Positions 15,723-22,445 of a DNA stretch of 22,445 nt are shown piece by piece. The DNA lies in contig NZ_RQHV01000051.1 of NCBI RefSeq assembly GCF_004771005.1, positions 1 through 22,445 on the forward strand. Reading direction: 5' to 3'. This DNA comes from Leptospira ilyithenensis (GTDB lineage Bacteria > Spirochaetota > Leptospiria > Leptospirales > Leptospiraceae). A model generated the notes under the pieces. It was given only the letters and a program-made list of their open reading frames with translations. It was not told the DNA's origin and searched no databases. The translations under genes and the position numbers were made by a program. The first letter of the stretch is position 1. The number at the start of each line of letters is the position of its first letter.

Positions 15723-16744
15723 TCCTTATTACCAAGTTCAATCGATTCCGTTTTATTCGTTATATCTCTTATAATACCGTCCAGTTCGTGAGCGGAATTC
15801 AAAAGATGTTCTATCAATTCGGATTTGTTTACTTCGCCGTCTCCGAAATTTTTGATCAGATCGATCAAACCGATCATTCGGGCAATCGGCGCTCTTACCA
15901 CATGGGATTGAATCCAGGCAATCTCCTTTAGTTTTTCGTTTTGGCTTTGAATGGAAGATATATAATTTAATTTTTCAGTGATATCGTTTGCAAGTACCAA
16001 TTGATTTTTCTTATTATCAAAATCGATTGTATTACTTTGCAAGTCCACATCAATGATTTCCCCGTTTTTCTTTTTATGTCTTACAATCCCTCTGAAATAC
16101 AATGATCCCGAAGCACTCGTAGTTTTGATCCGTTCTTCCAAAATCGGAATGTCTTCCTTGGGATAAATATCTCTAACGGTCATTGATAAAAATTCATCCA
16201 GAGAGTAACCGTAATGTTTAATCGCCGCTTCATTCACATTAAGAAACCGGAAGGTAACCAAATCACATAACCACATAGGCTGAGGACTGAGTTGAAAAAG
16301 ATTACGATACTTCTCTTCGGAATACGCCAGCTGGTTTACAATTCGTTTTCTTTCCCTACTGTAAGAAATGCTTTTGTACAATTGAATCGGTTCGATTTCA
16401 TCTTTCAAAAGATAATCGGAAACCCCCAAAGACAGGGTTTGGATTCCGAAATTTTTATCCAGATAACCGGTAAGTACAATGACCGGAATTTGACCTGCCA
16501 GATCAAGTATATCCGTTACAAGTTCGGTTCCCCTCGAATCAGGAAGAGTAAGATCAAGCAGAATCGTATCATAATCGGACTTGGACTTTAATAATTTTGC
16601 GGCAGCGGAAAATGTAACAGCTCTATCGATCACCGGTTCTAAAAATTCTTCTCTAAGACTTTCTTCGAAGAGAATAAAATCCCCTTCACTGTCTTCAACC
16701 ACAAGTATTTTTAATTTTTCAGCGGAACGTGCCATTTCATTCAT
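15719..16744 (-). CDS. Receiver-PAS-DHp hybrid protein without a kinase ATPase domain
   Basis: This is a 341-residue protein. Residues 10-130 form a receiver with acidic ED17-18 and phospho-acceptor D64 (LLDLTLPDS). Residues about 142-262 form a PAS domain with its usual C-terminal DITEKLN link. Residues about 270-330 form a helical segment with AWIQSHVVRAPIARMIGLI. This matches the H-box of a class of histidine kinases and gives H281 as a likely phosphorylatable histidine. The protein ends about 50 residues later, so no N, G1 or G2 ATP-binding boxes exist. It could be a phosphotransfer hub between the multi-PAS kinase and the neighbouring receivers, or a dimeric sensor. Starts at 16744 and 16735 are both possible; the first overlaps the stop of the upstream receiver gene. 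Confidence 0.85.
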   Translation of the reverse strand: MNEMARSAEKLKILVVEDSEGDFILFEESLREEFLEPVIDRAVTFSAAAKLLKSKSDYDTILLDLTLPDSRGTELVTDILDLAGQIPVIVLTGYLDKNFGIQTLSLGVSDYLLKDEIEPIQLYKSISYSRERKRIVNQLAYSEEKYRNLFQLSPQPMWLCDLVTFRFLNVNEAAIKHYGYSLDEFLSMTVRDIYPKEDIPILEERIKTTSASGSLYFRGIVRHKKKNGEIIDVDLQSNTIDFDNKKNQLVLANDITEKLNYISSIQSQNEKLKEIAWIQSHVVRAPIARMIGLIDLIKNFGDGEVNKSELIEHLLNSAHELDGIIRDITNKTESIELGNKE

Positions 16745-17174
16745 TCATATTGCGGGGTAGTTTGACAACTGCGATCCAAAAATCTTCTATCGATATGACA
16801 ACCTTGAGAAAATCTTCAGCTAATACAGGTTTGCTGATAAAACAATTTGCATGATTCTTATACGCTTCGAAAACATCTTTTTCTTCGGAAGAAGTAGTCA
16901 GTATGATGACAGGGATGTGTTTTGTATTTTCGTTTGATTTTATTTTTTTAAGTACTTCGTGCCCATTCAATTTGGGCAAATTCACATCGAGCAAAATCAG
17001 ATCCGGCAAGGATATGTCACGATAATTCCCCTTTTTCTCTAGGTATTGAATAGCCTCCCAACCGTTCTTCATCACAGTGACCTGGTTCGCTATCCTACCT
17101 TCTTCAAGGGCTTCCGTGATCAACATGATGTCCCCTTCACTGTCTTCGATCAAAAGAATGTTAATCGGTTTCAT
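16737..17174 (-). CDS. Single-domain response regulator, Rcp1-like
   Basis: This 145-residue receiver resembles the small regulators paired with phytochrome-type kinases. It has E10-D11 in LLIEDSEGD, phospho-acceptor D63 in LLDVNLPKLNG, TTSS, and a KP lysine in CFISKPV. I chose ATG at 17174 with GAGAA five bases upstream; the in-frame codon at 17186 is TTG. It begins 15 bases after the kinase stop and overlaps the next gene, so it is the first receiver expected to accept phosphate from the kinase. Confidence 0.9.
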   Translation of the reverse strand: MKPINILLIEDSEGDIMLITEALEEGRIANQVTVMKNGWEAIQYLEKKGNYRDISLPDLILLDVNLPKLNGHEVLKKIKSNENTKHIPVIILTTSSEEKDVFEAYKNHANCFISKPVLAEDFLKVVISIEDFWIAVVKLPRNMNE

Positions 17175-17189
17175 AATATTTCTCAAAAC

Positions 17190-20057
17190 CTAAGATAGAT
17201 CTTTATTAATTGTAAAATTAAATATAGTTCCCTTATTTTCAGAAGAGTCCACCCAAATTTCTCCCTTATGCCTTTCCACAATTTTTTTACAAATGGAAAG
17301 TCCGATTCCTGTTCCGGAGTACTCCGATTTGTCGTGTAACCTTTGAAATAATACGAAAATTTTATCGAAAAATTGAGGATCTATCCCGATCCCGTTGTCG
17401 GAAACGGCAAACCGGAAATGAGAGGGAGTTTCGACAGCTTCGATTTGAATGATCGGCTTTTCATCCTTTTTGGCATATTTTAAGGAGTTTCCTATTAAAT
17501 TTCGGAAGAGCTGGTGGATTGCCGGCTTTGACCCTGTGATCTTTGGCAGAGAGTCAAATTTAATAACGGCTCCTTTTTCCTCGATGACGTCCCGGTAAAG
17601 GCCCTGAATATCAACTAACAAGTCATTCATATTAATTTGTGTCAGGTTGTCCGTGGTTTTTCCGGCGCGCGAATATTCCAACAGATCCAAAATGATCTGT
17701 CTCATTCTGGTGGCTCCGTCCACAGCCAGGAAAATATACTTTCTGCCTTTTTCATCTAACAAAGATTTGTATTTTTCTTCGATTTTAGAAAGAAAACTGG
17801 TTACCATCCGGAGAGGCTCCTGCAAATCATGCGAAGCAATGTAGGCAAACTGTTCCAGCTCCCTATTGGAAATTGCCAGCTCCAAATTTTTATATTTTAA
17901 ATCGGTGTTTGCAGTTTTCAGCAGCATTTCAGTATTCTTTAAATTTGTAATATTTTTGAAATAAACCGTCAAACCTTCGATGGAGGGAAATACGCTGATA
18001 TCATACCATCTCTCATGCGGATCGTAATAATCCTGAAAACGGACTGGTTCGCCGGTCTCTTCGGCTATCCGGAATTGATCGAAAAACTTTCGGGACGGTT
18101 CGTCATTGTACAATACATATATGCTCTTTCCGATGATTGCTTCCCGTTTTACTCCCAACAATTTTTCAGCTTCGTTATTCCAATATGTAACGATATAATT
18201 TTTATCCAATGAATAAAAGCCGTCTTGGATACTATTCAAAATCGAAATCATTTTTCCGTTATATTCGGCTAACTCCTGTTCTTGTTGTATTTTGTGGGTA
18301 ATATCCATGATATAGCCGTACCAAACAACGGATCCGGCTTCCCTCTTCTCAGGATGGGACGCATCTCGAACCCATACTGTCCTTCCGTCTTTTGTAAAAG
18401 TTCTATATTCCAAATTCCAATCCGTGAGATTCTGCCTGGACTCCTCAATGGAAGAAAGCAAGGTTTGAAAATCTTCAGGATGCACTTTATCAAATGCAGA
18501 AAAAGCGTCCTTTTTTACCGCCTCCATATCCAACTCGGGCAAAATGGAAAGAAGACCTTTACTCATAAAAGGAAATCTCATTTTTCCTTCCGAATTCATT
18601 TCAAATTGATAGATCGCCGCAGGAACATTTTCTGTGATTTTTTGCAAAAACTCATTGCTTTCTTTGAGTCTCTCTTCCGCAATTCTCCGATCGGTTGTGT
18701 TTCTTGCATAACAAGCCAAACCTATGATCTCATCGTTATTGTATATCGGGTTAAAACTTACCTCTGACCAAGATTCATCCCCTATTTCGCTTTTAGGCGC
18801 ATAAATTTCCTTTTTGAAATTTTCACCAGCTAATGCTTGTTCGTAATATCCTTTCCAAAGAGCGAGAAATTCTTTCGGAAAAAATTCTTCCGGTAAAATA
18901 TAGTCTCCAGGTTTGAATATGATTCCGGCATAATTTTGAATGGTAGTAACAAATGATTGGTTGGCGGCGATCAATTTGAAATCTTTGCTTACGCTCCAAA
19001 TCAAATCCTCGGTTCCGTTGATCAAAGCTTCCTTATCTCTTCTTTCGAATTCCTTTTGTTCTTCCGCTTCCTTTTTTTCCGTTATATCTCTGAAATTATC
19101 AACGATCCCGGCAATGGACGGCTCATGGATCAAATTGGTAATTGTGGATTCAAACCAACGCCATGTTCCGTTCTTATGAAGCAATCGGGCAGTACACCCG
19201 GGCAAAGGCGCGCCGGGATTTACCAACGCACGTCCAATCGAGTTTGTCAGTTCTTTCCAATCATCTGGATAAACCAGAGAAGTCAGACCGGATTGTAAAA
19301 ATTCCTCTTCCGTATAACCTAAAATTCTTTTGATGGAAGGAGAAATATAAATCGGCTTTATGTCTGTCGTCAAGATGGCAACTGCGTCTGTTCCGTTCTC
19401 AACCAAAGATCGGAAACGTTTTTCATTTTCGACCAATTCATTCTGCAACTGATTTTGTTCGAAGATGATCTTTTGCAATCCGTTGAACAACATGGGAACA
19501 AGAACGCTGAACAATGCGGAGAGAAAGATCAAATTGGAAAAAACGGCAACGCTCGTTTCAAATGTAAACGGAATCGTAATGGGGCTGTTCAAAACTCCCA
19601 AATGGATCAAAAGACCCAAAAGAGTGCATAGAGCTGCGTTGATTGCCACGGTCAGATGAGAAACCCATTGGGGAAAAATAAGAATGGTTATGATCGTAAT
19701 GGCCAGGAGATAAAGTAGGCCCACCCCGAATATGCCAAGATAATACAATAAAACTACTGCCAAAAGATAACAAGCAATTACGAAGAATGACTTTCTGAGC
19801 CAGACCGGCAAACCTTTGCTAAATGCAATGGCCAGGACAATCAAAACTACGATTATATCGAAAACAGCAATTAAGGGAACACCGGTCTGAAGAGAGGCTC
19901 TGACTCCCGGAATGAGAGCTATCAGACTGAAAGGAAGTATGTAAAGAACTAGGTCCGCAAAAAGACGATTTCTCCAACCGGGCAGATCCAAAACCGTACC
20001 TGCGGAACCGGAACAATTCCTCCTTACCGTTTCTTTGTATTTTTCCCAAAGATTCAT
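17190..20057 (-). CDS. Membrane multi-PAS hybrid-type sensor histidine kinase
   Basis: This is a 955-residue kinase. Residues about 33-195 hold six to seven membrane helices with hardly any external loop, so the signal is probably membrane or cytoplasmic. Four PAS domains follow, near 212-330, 338-460, 470-590 and 600-715. The DHp domain has H743 in the ASHDLQEPLR box, and the catalytic domain has NLIGNSLKYA, SDNGIGID and GTGIGLSICKKIVERH. The DLQEP box is the type found with phytochrome-like kinases. It has no own receiver, but three receiver proteins are encoded just downstream. A good promoter lies immediately before the start. The TM block is not a named sensor family I can assign. Confidence 0.93.
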   Translation of the reverse strand: MNLWEKYKETVRRNCSGSAGTVLDLPGWRNRLFADLVLYILPFSLIALIPGVRASLQTGVPLIAVFDIIVVLIVLAIAFSKGLPVWLRKSFFVIACYLLAVVLLYYLGIFGVGLLYLLAITIITILIFPQWVSHLTVAINAALCTLLGLLIHLGVLNSPITIPFTFETSVAVFSNLIFLSALFSVLVPMLFNGLQKIIFEQNQLQNELVENEKRFRSLVENGTDAVAILTTDIKPIYISPSIKRILGYTEEEFLQSGLTSLVYPDDWKELTNSIGRALVNPGAPLPGCTARLLHKNGTWRWFESTITNLIHEPSIAGIVDNFRDITEKKEAEEQKEFERRDKEALINGTEDLIWSVSKDFKLIAANQSFVTTIQNYAGIIFKPGDYILPEEFFPKEFLALWKGYYEQALAGENFKKEIYAPKSEIGDESWSEVSFNPIYNNDEIIGLACYARNTTDRRIAEERLKESNEFLQKITENVPAAIYQFEMNSEGKMRFPFMSKGLLSILPELDMEAVKKDAFSAFDKVHPEDFQTLLSSIEESRQNLTDWNLEYRTFTKDGRTVWVRDASHPEKREAGSVVWYGYIMDITHKIQQEQELAEYNGKMISILNSIQDGFYSLDKNYIVTYWNNEAEKLLGVKREAIIGKSIYVLYNDEPSRKFFDQFRIAEETGEPVRFQDYYDPHERWYDISVFPSIEGLTVYFKNITNLKNTEMLLKTANTDLKYKNLELAISNRELEQFAYIASHDLQEPLRMVTSFLSKIEEKYKSLLDEKGRKYIFLAVDGATRMRQIILDLLEYSRAGKTTDNLTQINMNDLLVDIQGLYRDVIEEKGAVIKFDSLPKITGSKPAIHQLFRNLIGNSLKYAKKDEKPIIQIEAVETPSHFRFAVSDNGIGIDPQFFDKIFVLFQRLHDKSEYSGTGIGLSICKKIVERHKGEIWVDSSENKGTIFNFTINKDLS

Positions 20058-20067
20058 AATCTGGCAA

Positions 20068-20096
20068 AGTATAAAGGCAGTTCTAAACTATGTCTA
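20068..20096 (-). promoter_or_regulatory. Sigma70-like promoter of the sensor kinase operon
   Basis: On the minus strand TAGACA (20091-20096) is followed after exactly 17 bases by TATACT (20068-20073). Each box matches the consensus at five of six positions. Transcription would begin about 20061, only about four bases before the ATG at 20057. No Shine-Dalgarno sequence is present, consistent with a leaderless or nearly leaderless mRNA. It shows the kinase operon can be expressed apart from the upstream chemoreceptor gene. Confidence 0.6.
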
Positions 20097-20126
20097 TCGT
20101 TTGTTCTGGTCTCGACGGATTTTCCC

Positions 20127-21689
20127 CTAAGAGATTTTGGCAAGAAGCTCTTCCGTCCTCTCCAGAAACGAATACAACGTGTCAAATTCCTCGATCCAGG
20201 TAGTCAATGAAGAAGCGGACTGGGACAACTGGGAGATATTGAGATTGGCTTCTTCCAGAGCGATTTCCTGCTCCTTAGTGGAATCACGTACAAGTCCCGC
20301 TTGGGTGCTTAAGATTTCAATCGACTTTACGATTTTATCCTTTTCCGACTCGAAGATCTGCAGGGAAGAAAGACTTTGTTCCAGGTTTCTGTCGATAAGA
20401 TCGAATCCCGAAAAGATCAAATGGAAAATCTCTTCCACTCCCAGAACGGATTCCGTTCCTTCTTTGGATTTTTCCAAACTGTTTTTGATTTTTTCGGCAA
20501 TCTCTTTGGTATGACTTGTGGATCTGGTGGCAAGATGGCTCACCTCATCCGCAACAACGGAAAAACCTTTTCCCGAGTCTCCTGCCCTTGCCGCCTCAAT
20601 AGACGCGTTTAACGCAAGTAAGTTGGTTCGGGAAGCAAGCTCGTTCATCACTTGCAAGGTTTTTGCAATCTCTTCCGCCGACTGTTTGATGCCCGCCATC
20701 GTGAGATTGGTTCCGCCGATCACATCTTTTCCTTTGTCGAGATCCTTACTTAAGACTTTCAAATGGTTTTGAGTTTCCAAAATCATTTTTTTCAATTCGG
20801 TGAAATCATTTTGCAATTTATGAGTTTGTTTTCCAGCAGTGTTTATCTCATCCTGCTGATGGTTCGTGGATTCCGAAATAAATCTGGCCGCCGAAGAAAT
20901 CTCTTCCATCTTTGCCGAAGATTCTTCCGAAACTGCCGCTTGCGTATTCAATCCTTTTTGCAATTCGCTCAGAAACTCGCTGGCAAATGATTTTACCTTT
21001 TGGATCTGTTCTCTCGAATCTTTCAATCCATCCAAAATCGATTCGTTTTTTTGAATCGTAGCAAGTGCAATCCTTTCGTTTTGCCTGGACTCTTTCAAGT
21101 ATCCGTTCATAAGTTTAGTTGCAATACATGCGATAAAAACAGCGGTCGCAAGAAAGATATCCGCATTGATCGTGTCAATGAGTCCTATTTCCGATTTGGC
21201 AAAACTGGAAACGGTGAATTTCATTCCGTACAAATACAGACAAATCTGGAGAACCACTTCCACAAGAAAGATAAAAGAACCTACGATGATGCTGAATCGC
21301 AGATTGTTCCGAAGAGGAAGAAGAGTGATGAATAAAATGGATATCATAAAGATATTTTTCCCTTTTCCCACTTCGTCGATTCCGTTGGAGGTGAACATAA
21401 CATTCATAAAACGAAGAATGAATACCACAATGATGTCGCTGATCGCATTATAGTAAATCAGCCACATAGGCAATTTTTTGTATTTTAACAAAAAATAGCT
21501 GATGATGGTACAAATCAAAAAATAAAAAGTACCTACAACATAAGACTTGTTAACTAAAGAAAAGCCTACGCTGGAGATTCCGATGCATGTGGCTAAGGTA
21601 AAAACCGCTGAGAGATAAAATCGGACATTAGTAACAATTCGTTCTCCTCGGAAAGTGATCGAGCGCTCAATCTGTAAATCTTCGTCCAT
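20127..21689 (-). CDS. Methyl-accepting chemotaxis protein with a six-helix membrane domain
   Basis: This 520-residue chemoreceptor has about six N-terminal membrane helices (residues about 22-190) with only short loops. A cytoplasmic coiled-coil signalling domain follows. Its hairpin tip is clear in [19 protein letters not shown] and continues [16 protein letters not shown], the segment that binds CheA and CheW. No periplasmic ligand domain, HAMP domain or C-terminal CheR-tether pentapeptide is seen. Signals are probably membrane or cytoplasmic, such as energy state or a hydrophobic compound (inference). It is encoded 69 bases upstream of the sensor kinase, whose own promoter lies in that gap. 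Both proteins have a similarly compact multi-helix membrane domain. Confidence 0.92.
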   Translation of the reverse strand: MDEDLQIERSITFRGERIVTNVRFYLSAVFTLATCIGISSVGFSLVNKSYVVGTFYFLICTIISYFLLKYKKLPMWLIYYNAISDIIVVFILRFMNVMFTSNGIDEVGKGKNIFMISILFITLLPLRNNLRFSIIVGSFIFLVEVVLQICLYLYGMKFTVSSFAKSEIGLIDTINADIFLATAVFIACIATKLMNGYLKESRQNERIALATIQKNESILDGLKDSREQIQKVKSFASEFLSELQKGLNTQAAVSEESSAKMEEISSAARFISESTNHQQDEINTAGKQTHKLQNDFTELKKMILETQNHLKVLSKDLDKGKDVIGGTNLTMAGIKQSAEEIAKTLQVMNELASRTNLLALNASIEAARAGDSGKGFSVVADEVSHLATRSTSHTKEIAEKIKNSLEKSKEGTESVLGVEEIFHLIFSGFDLIDRNLEQSLSSLQIFESEKDKIVKSIEILSTQAGLVRDSTKEQEIALEEANLNISQLSQSASSLTTWIEEFDTLYSFLERTEELLAKIS

Positions 21690-21921
21690 ATTATGATACT
21701 CTTAAATATCCCCGGCAAACTTAAGATATAGACCCGGGAAAAGTAAGGTAAGGAAAGAATAAAGCCTTAATTATTCTAGTAAAAAAAGAAGAATTCGAAT
21801 AATTGTCTCGGATAAGATCAGAACACTCAACTTGTCTCTAAAAACCAAAGAGACATAATTTTATCATCCAATTTGGACCAAATTTCGAGAAAAAGATGGC
21901 AACGTTCGATGTTTCCCGCTC

Positions 21922-21953
21922 TTTTTCGCGGAACATCCTGTTCCGACGAAAAA
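21922..21953. repeat. Strong hairpin with a perfect GGAACA/TGTTCC core
   Basis: TTTTTCG (21922-21928) pairs with CGAAAAA (21947-21953), and GGAACA (21930-21935) pairs with TGTTCC (21939-21944) around a three-base loop. One base on the left and two on the right bulge between the stems. It directly adjoins the left arm of the inverted repeat. The outer T- and A-runs mean it could terminate transcription in either direction. Confidence 0.55.
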
Positions 21954-21996
21954 GCTTCGGCCGTCCCTGGCCTCCGCCACCGAAGGGAAACATCTC
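21954..21996 (-). repeat. Inverted repeat, left arm
   Basis: Read on the minus strand from 21996 it begins GAGATGTTTC, then CGGTGGCG and AGGC, and matches the plus strand from 22248. By eye about 36 of 43 positions agree, with two or three one-base gaps. The arms are separated by about 250 bases. Confidence 0.6.
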
Positions 21997-22190
21997 ACTC
22001 ACTTGAAAATCCCTTTTTGCCAAATCCATCCCCCAAAAAGGGAATTTTTTTTCTAAAAAACGAGAAAACTGCAATAAAAAATGATCGCCGCCATTCCATA
22101 ATTTTTTGACTTCTCGCTTTAATGCGGCTTAGCTGACCAAATCGTAGGTCCCCCATGCAAACAGAAAACCCATCTGAACGAAGGTTCACA

Positions 22191-22237
22191 AAGATGCGAG
22201 GCGCCCAACAAAAGATAGATAAAGTCTCTCTTCTCAT
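22191..22237. repeat. Dispersed repeat, right copy
   Basis: It matches 153-198 at about 80% by eye, in the same orientation, including the identical core GCGAGGCGCCCAAC. It sits between the two arms of the inverted repeat described here, just before the right arm. Confidence 0.65.
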
Positions 22238-22247
22238 AAAAGCAAGG

Positions 22248-22289
22248 GAGATGTTTCTCGCGGTGGCGAAGGCAGGGATGCCGGAGCGG
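22248..22289 (+). repeat. Inverted repeat, right arm
   Basis: It starts GAGATGTTTCTCGCGGTGGC and continues with CAGGGATGCCGGAGC. It is the inverted counterpart of 21954-21996. The CAGGGAT block also occurs in the GC-rich part of the left-edge region (about 259-265), linking all three sites to one element family. Confidence 0.6.
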
Positions 22290-22295
22290 GCCCGT

Positions 22296-22313
22296 CGTAA
22301 CACGGAAGTTACG
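22296..22313. repeat. Small perfect hairpin upstream of the secreted-protein start
   Basis: CGTAAC (22296-22301) and GTTACG (22308-22313) form a perfect six-pair stem with a six-base loop. It ends 11 bases before the GTG start codon at 22325, where it could affect ribosome access. Confidence 0.45.
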
Positions 22314-22324
22314 CGGGGCCGAGC

Positions 22325-22445
22325 GTGAAGCATCGGACGCTTGTATTCTCACTGTTTTTTGCAGGTGCGGTTTTCTCCCAGGCAACGATCCCTCAGTTGC
22401 AGATGGATCCTTACAATTCGAATGTGATGAACCAGGTCTACGCTC
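22325..22445 (+). CDS. Secreted or envelope protein, N-terminus only (cut by window end)
   Basis: Only 40 codons are visible. From the GTG at 22325 the product begins VKHRTLVFSLFFAGAVFSQA, a standard signal peptide: basic start, hydrophobic core and small residues near a likely cleavage after FSQA. No lipobox cysteine is present, so it is not an obvious lipoprotein. The frame is closed upstream by a stop at 22298 and has no ATG before the signal sequence. An ATG at codon 27 would delete the signal peptide. No clear Shine-Dalgarno sequence is seen, and the start follows directly on repeat sequence. The mature part (proline, glutamine, asparagine-rich so far) is too short to identify. Confidence 0.6.
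   Translation, partial: MKHRTLVFSLFFAGAVFSQATIPQLQMDPYNSNVMNQVYA

Larger units (their letters stand above)
21690..22324. other. Gene-free region with hairpin, inverted repeat and dispersed repeat
   Basis: No supported gene lies in these 635 bases; the small open frames on both strands cross repeat sequence and have no recognisable domain. The first ~150 bases are AT-rich and should hold the chemoreceptor promoter, but I could not assign its boxes. Then follow a strong hairpin (21922-21953), an inverted repeat pair (21954-21996 with 22248-22289), the right copy of the dispersed repeat (22191-22237) and a small hairpin (22296-22313). Confidence 0.65.

Noticed and set aside
17175..17186. TTG start adding four residues to the Rcp1-like regulator
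   Set aside because: The ATG at 17174 has GAGAA at good spacing and gives the normal receiver start.
21930..21944. GGAACA-N3-TGTTCC as a LexA/SOS box
   Set aside because: The spacing does not fit GAAC-N4-GTTC, and it is the core of a longer hairpin within a repeat rather than close to a promoter of a repair gene.
21922..22313. Insertion sequence or prophage end
   Set aside because: No transposase or integrase fragment was recognised in any frame, and no target duplication could be seen.
1..22445. CRISPR array, tRNA or rRNA genes
   Set aside because: No regularly spaced repeats, cloverleaf sequences or rRNA signatures were recognised by eye on either strand.

Overview
The window looks like chromosome from a leptospire, most likely a saprophytic or environmental Leptospira or a close relative. 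This rests on the overall protein style, moderate-to-low GC, a sensory operon with many PAS domains, a 7TM-DISM/SpoIIE phosphatase, and the DUF2157/DUF4401/GDYXXLXY triad. The genus call is recognition by eye, not a database result. No rRNA, tRNA, CRISPR array, phage or transposase gene was seen.

Left part (1-5265). A gene-free stretch (1-382) carries GC-rich hairpins and one copy of a dispersed repeat. Then comes uvrC on the minus strand, diverging from a tight plus-strand operon: a signal-peptidase-I-like protein whose catalytic Ser and Lys both appear to be replaced, followed by three membrane-protein genes (DUF2157, DUF4401, GDYXXLXY) with 3-4 base gaps or an ATGA overlap.

Middle part (5328-11435, plus strand). 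This is a probable operon of a GMC/cholesterol-oxidase-like flavoenzyme with a four-cysteine cluster, an SRPBCC lipid-binding-type protein, a membrane 7TM-DISM receptor fused to a SpoIIE/PP2C phosphatase, and an alpha/beta hydrolase with cysteine at the nucleophile position. The flavoenzyme and hydrolase types occur as one long fused protein in some other bacteria. Here they are separate genes with a lipid-binding protein and a signalling receptor between them, which suggests hydrophobic or sterol-like substrate metabolism under sensory control.

Right part (11483-21689, all minus strand). A metallophosphoesterase gene is followed upstream by a long run read right to left. It contains a six-TM methyl-accepting chemotaxis protein; a four-PAS membrane histidine kinase with a good sigma70-like promoter placed for an almost leaderless mRNA; a receiver protein; a receiver-PAS-DHp protein without an ATPase domain; another receiver protein; a short RecQ helicase lacking winged-helix and HRDC domains; and a class I methyltransferase. 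Overlapping or close junctions imply one transcript from kinase to methyltransferase, so a phosphorelay is physically coupled to a helicase.

Right edge (21690-22445). About 635 bases without a gene hold a strong hairpin, an inverted-repeat pair and a second copy of the repeat seen at the left edge. They lead into the GTG start of a secreted protein cut by the window end.
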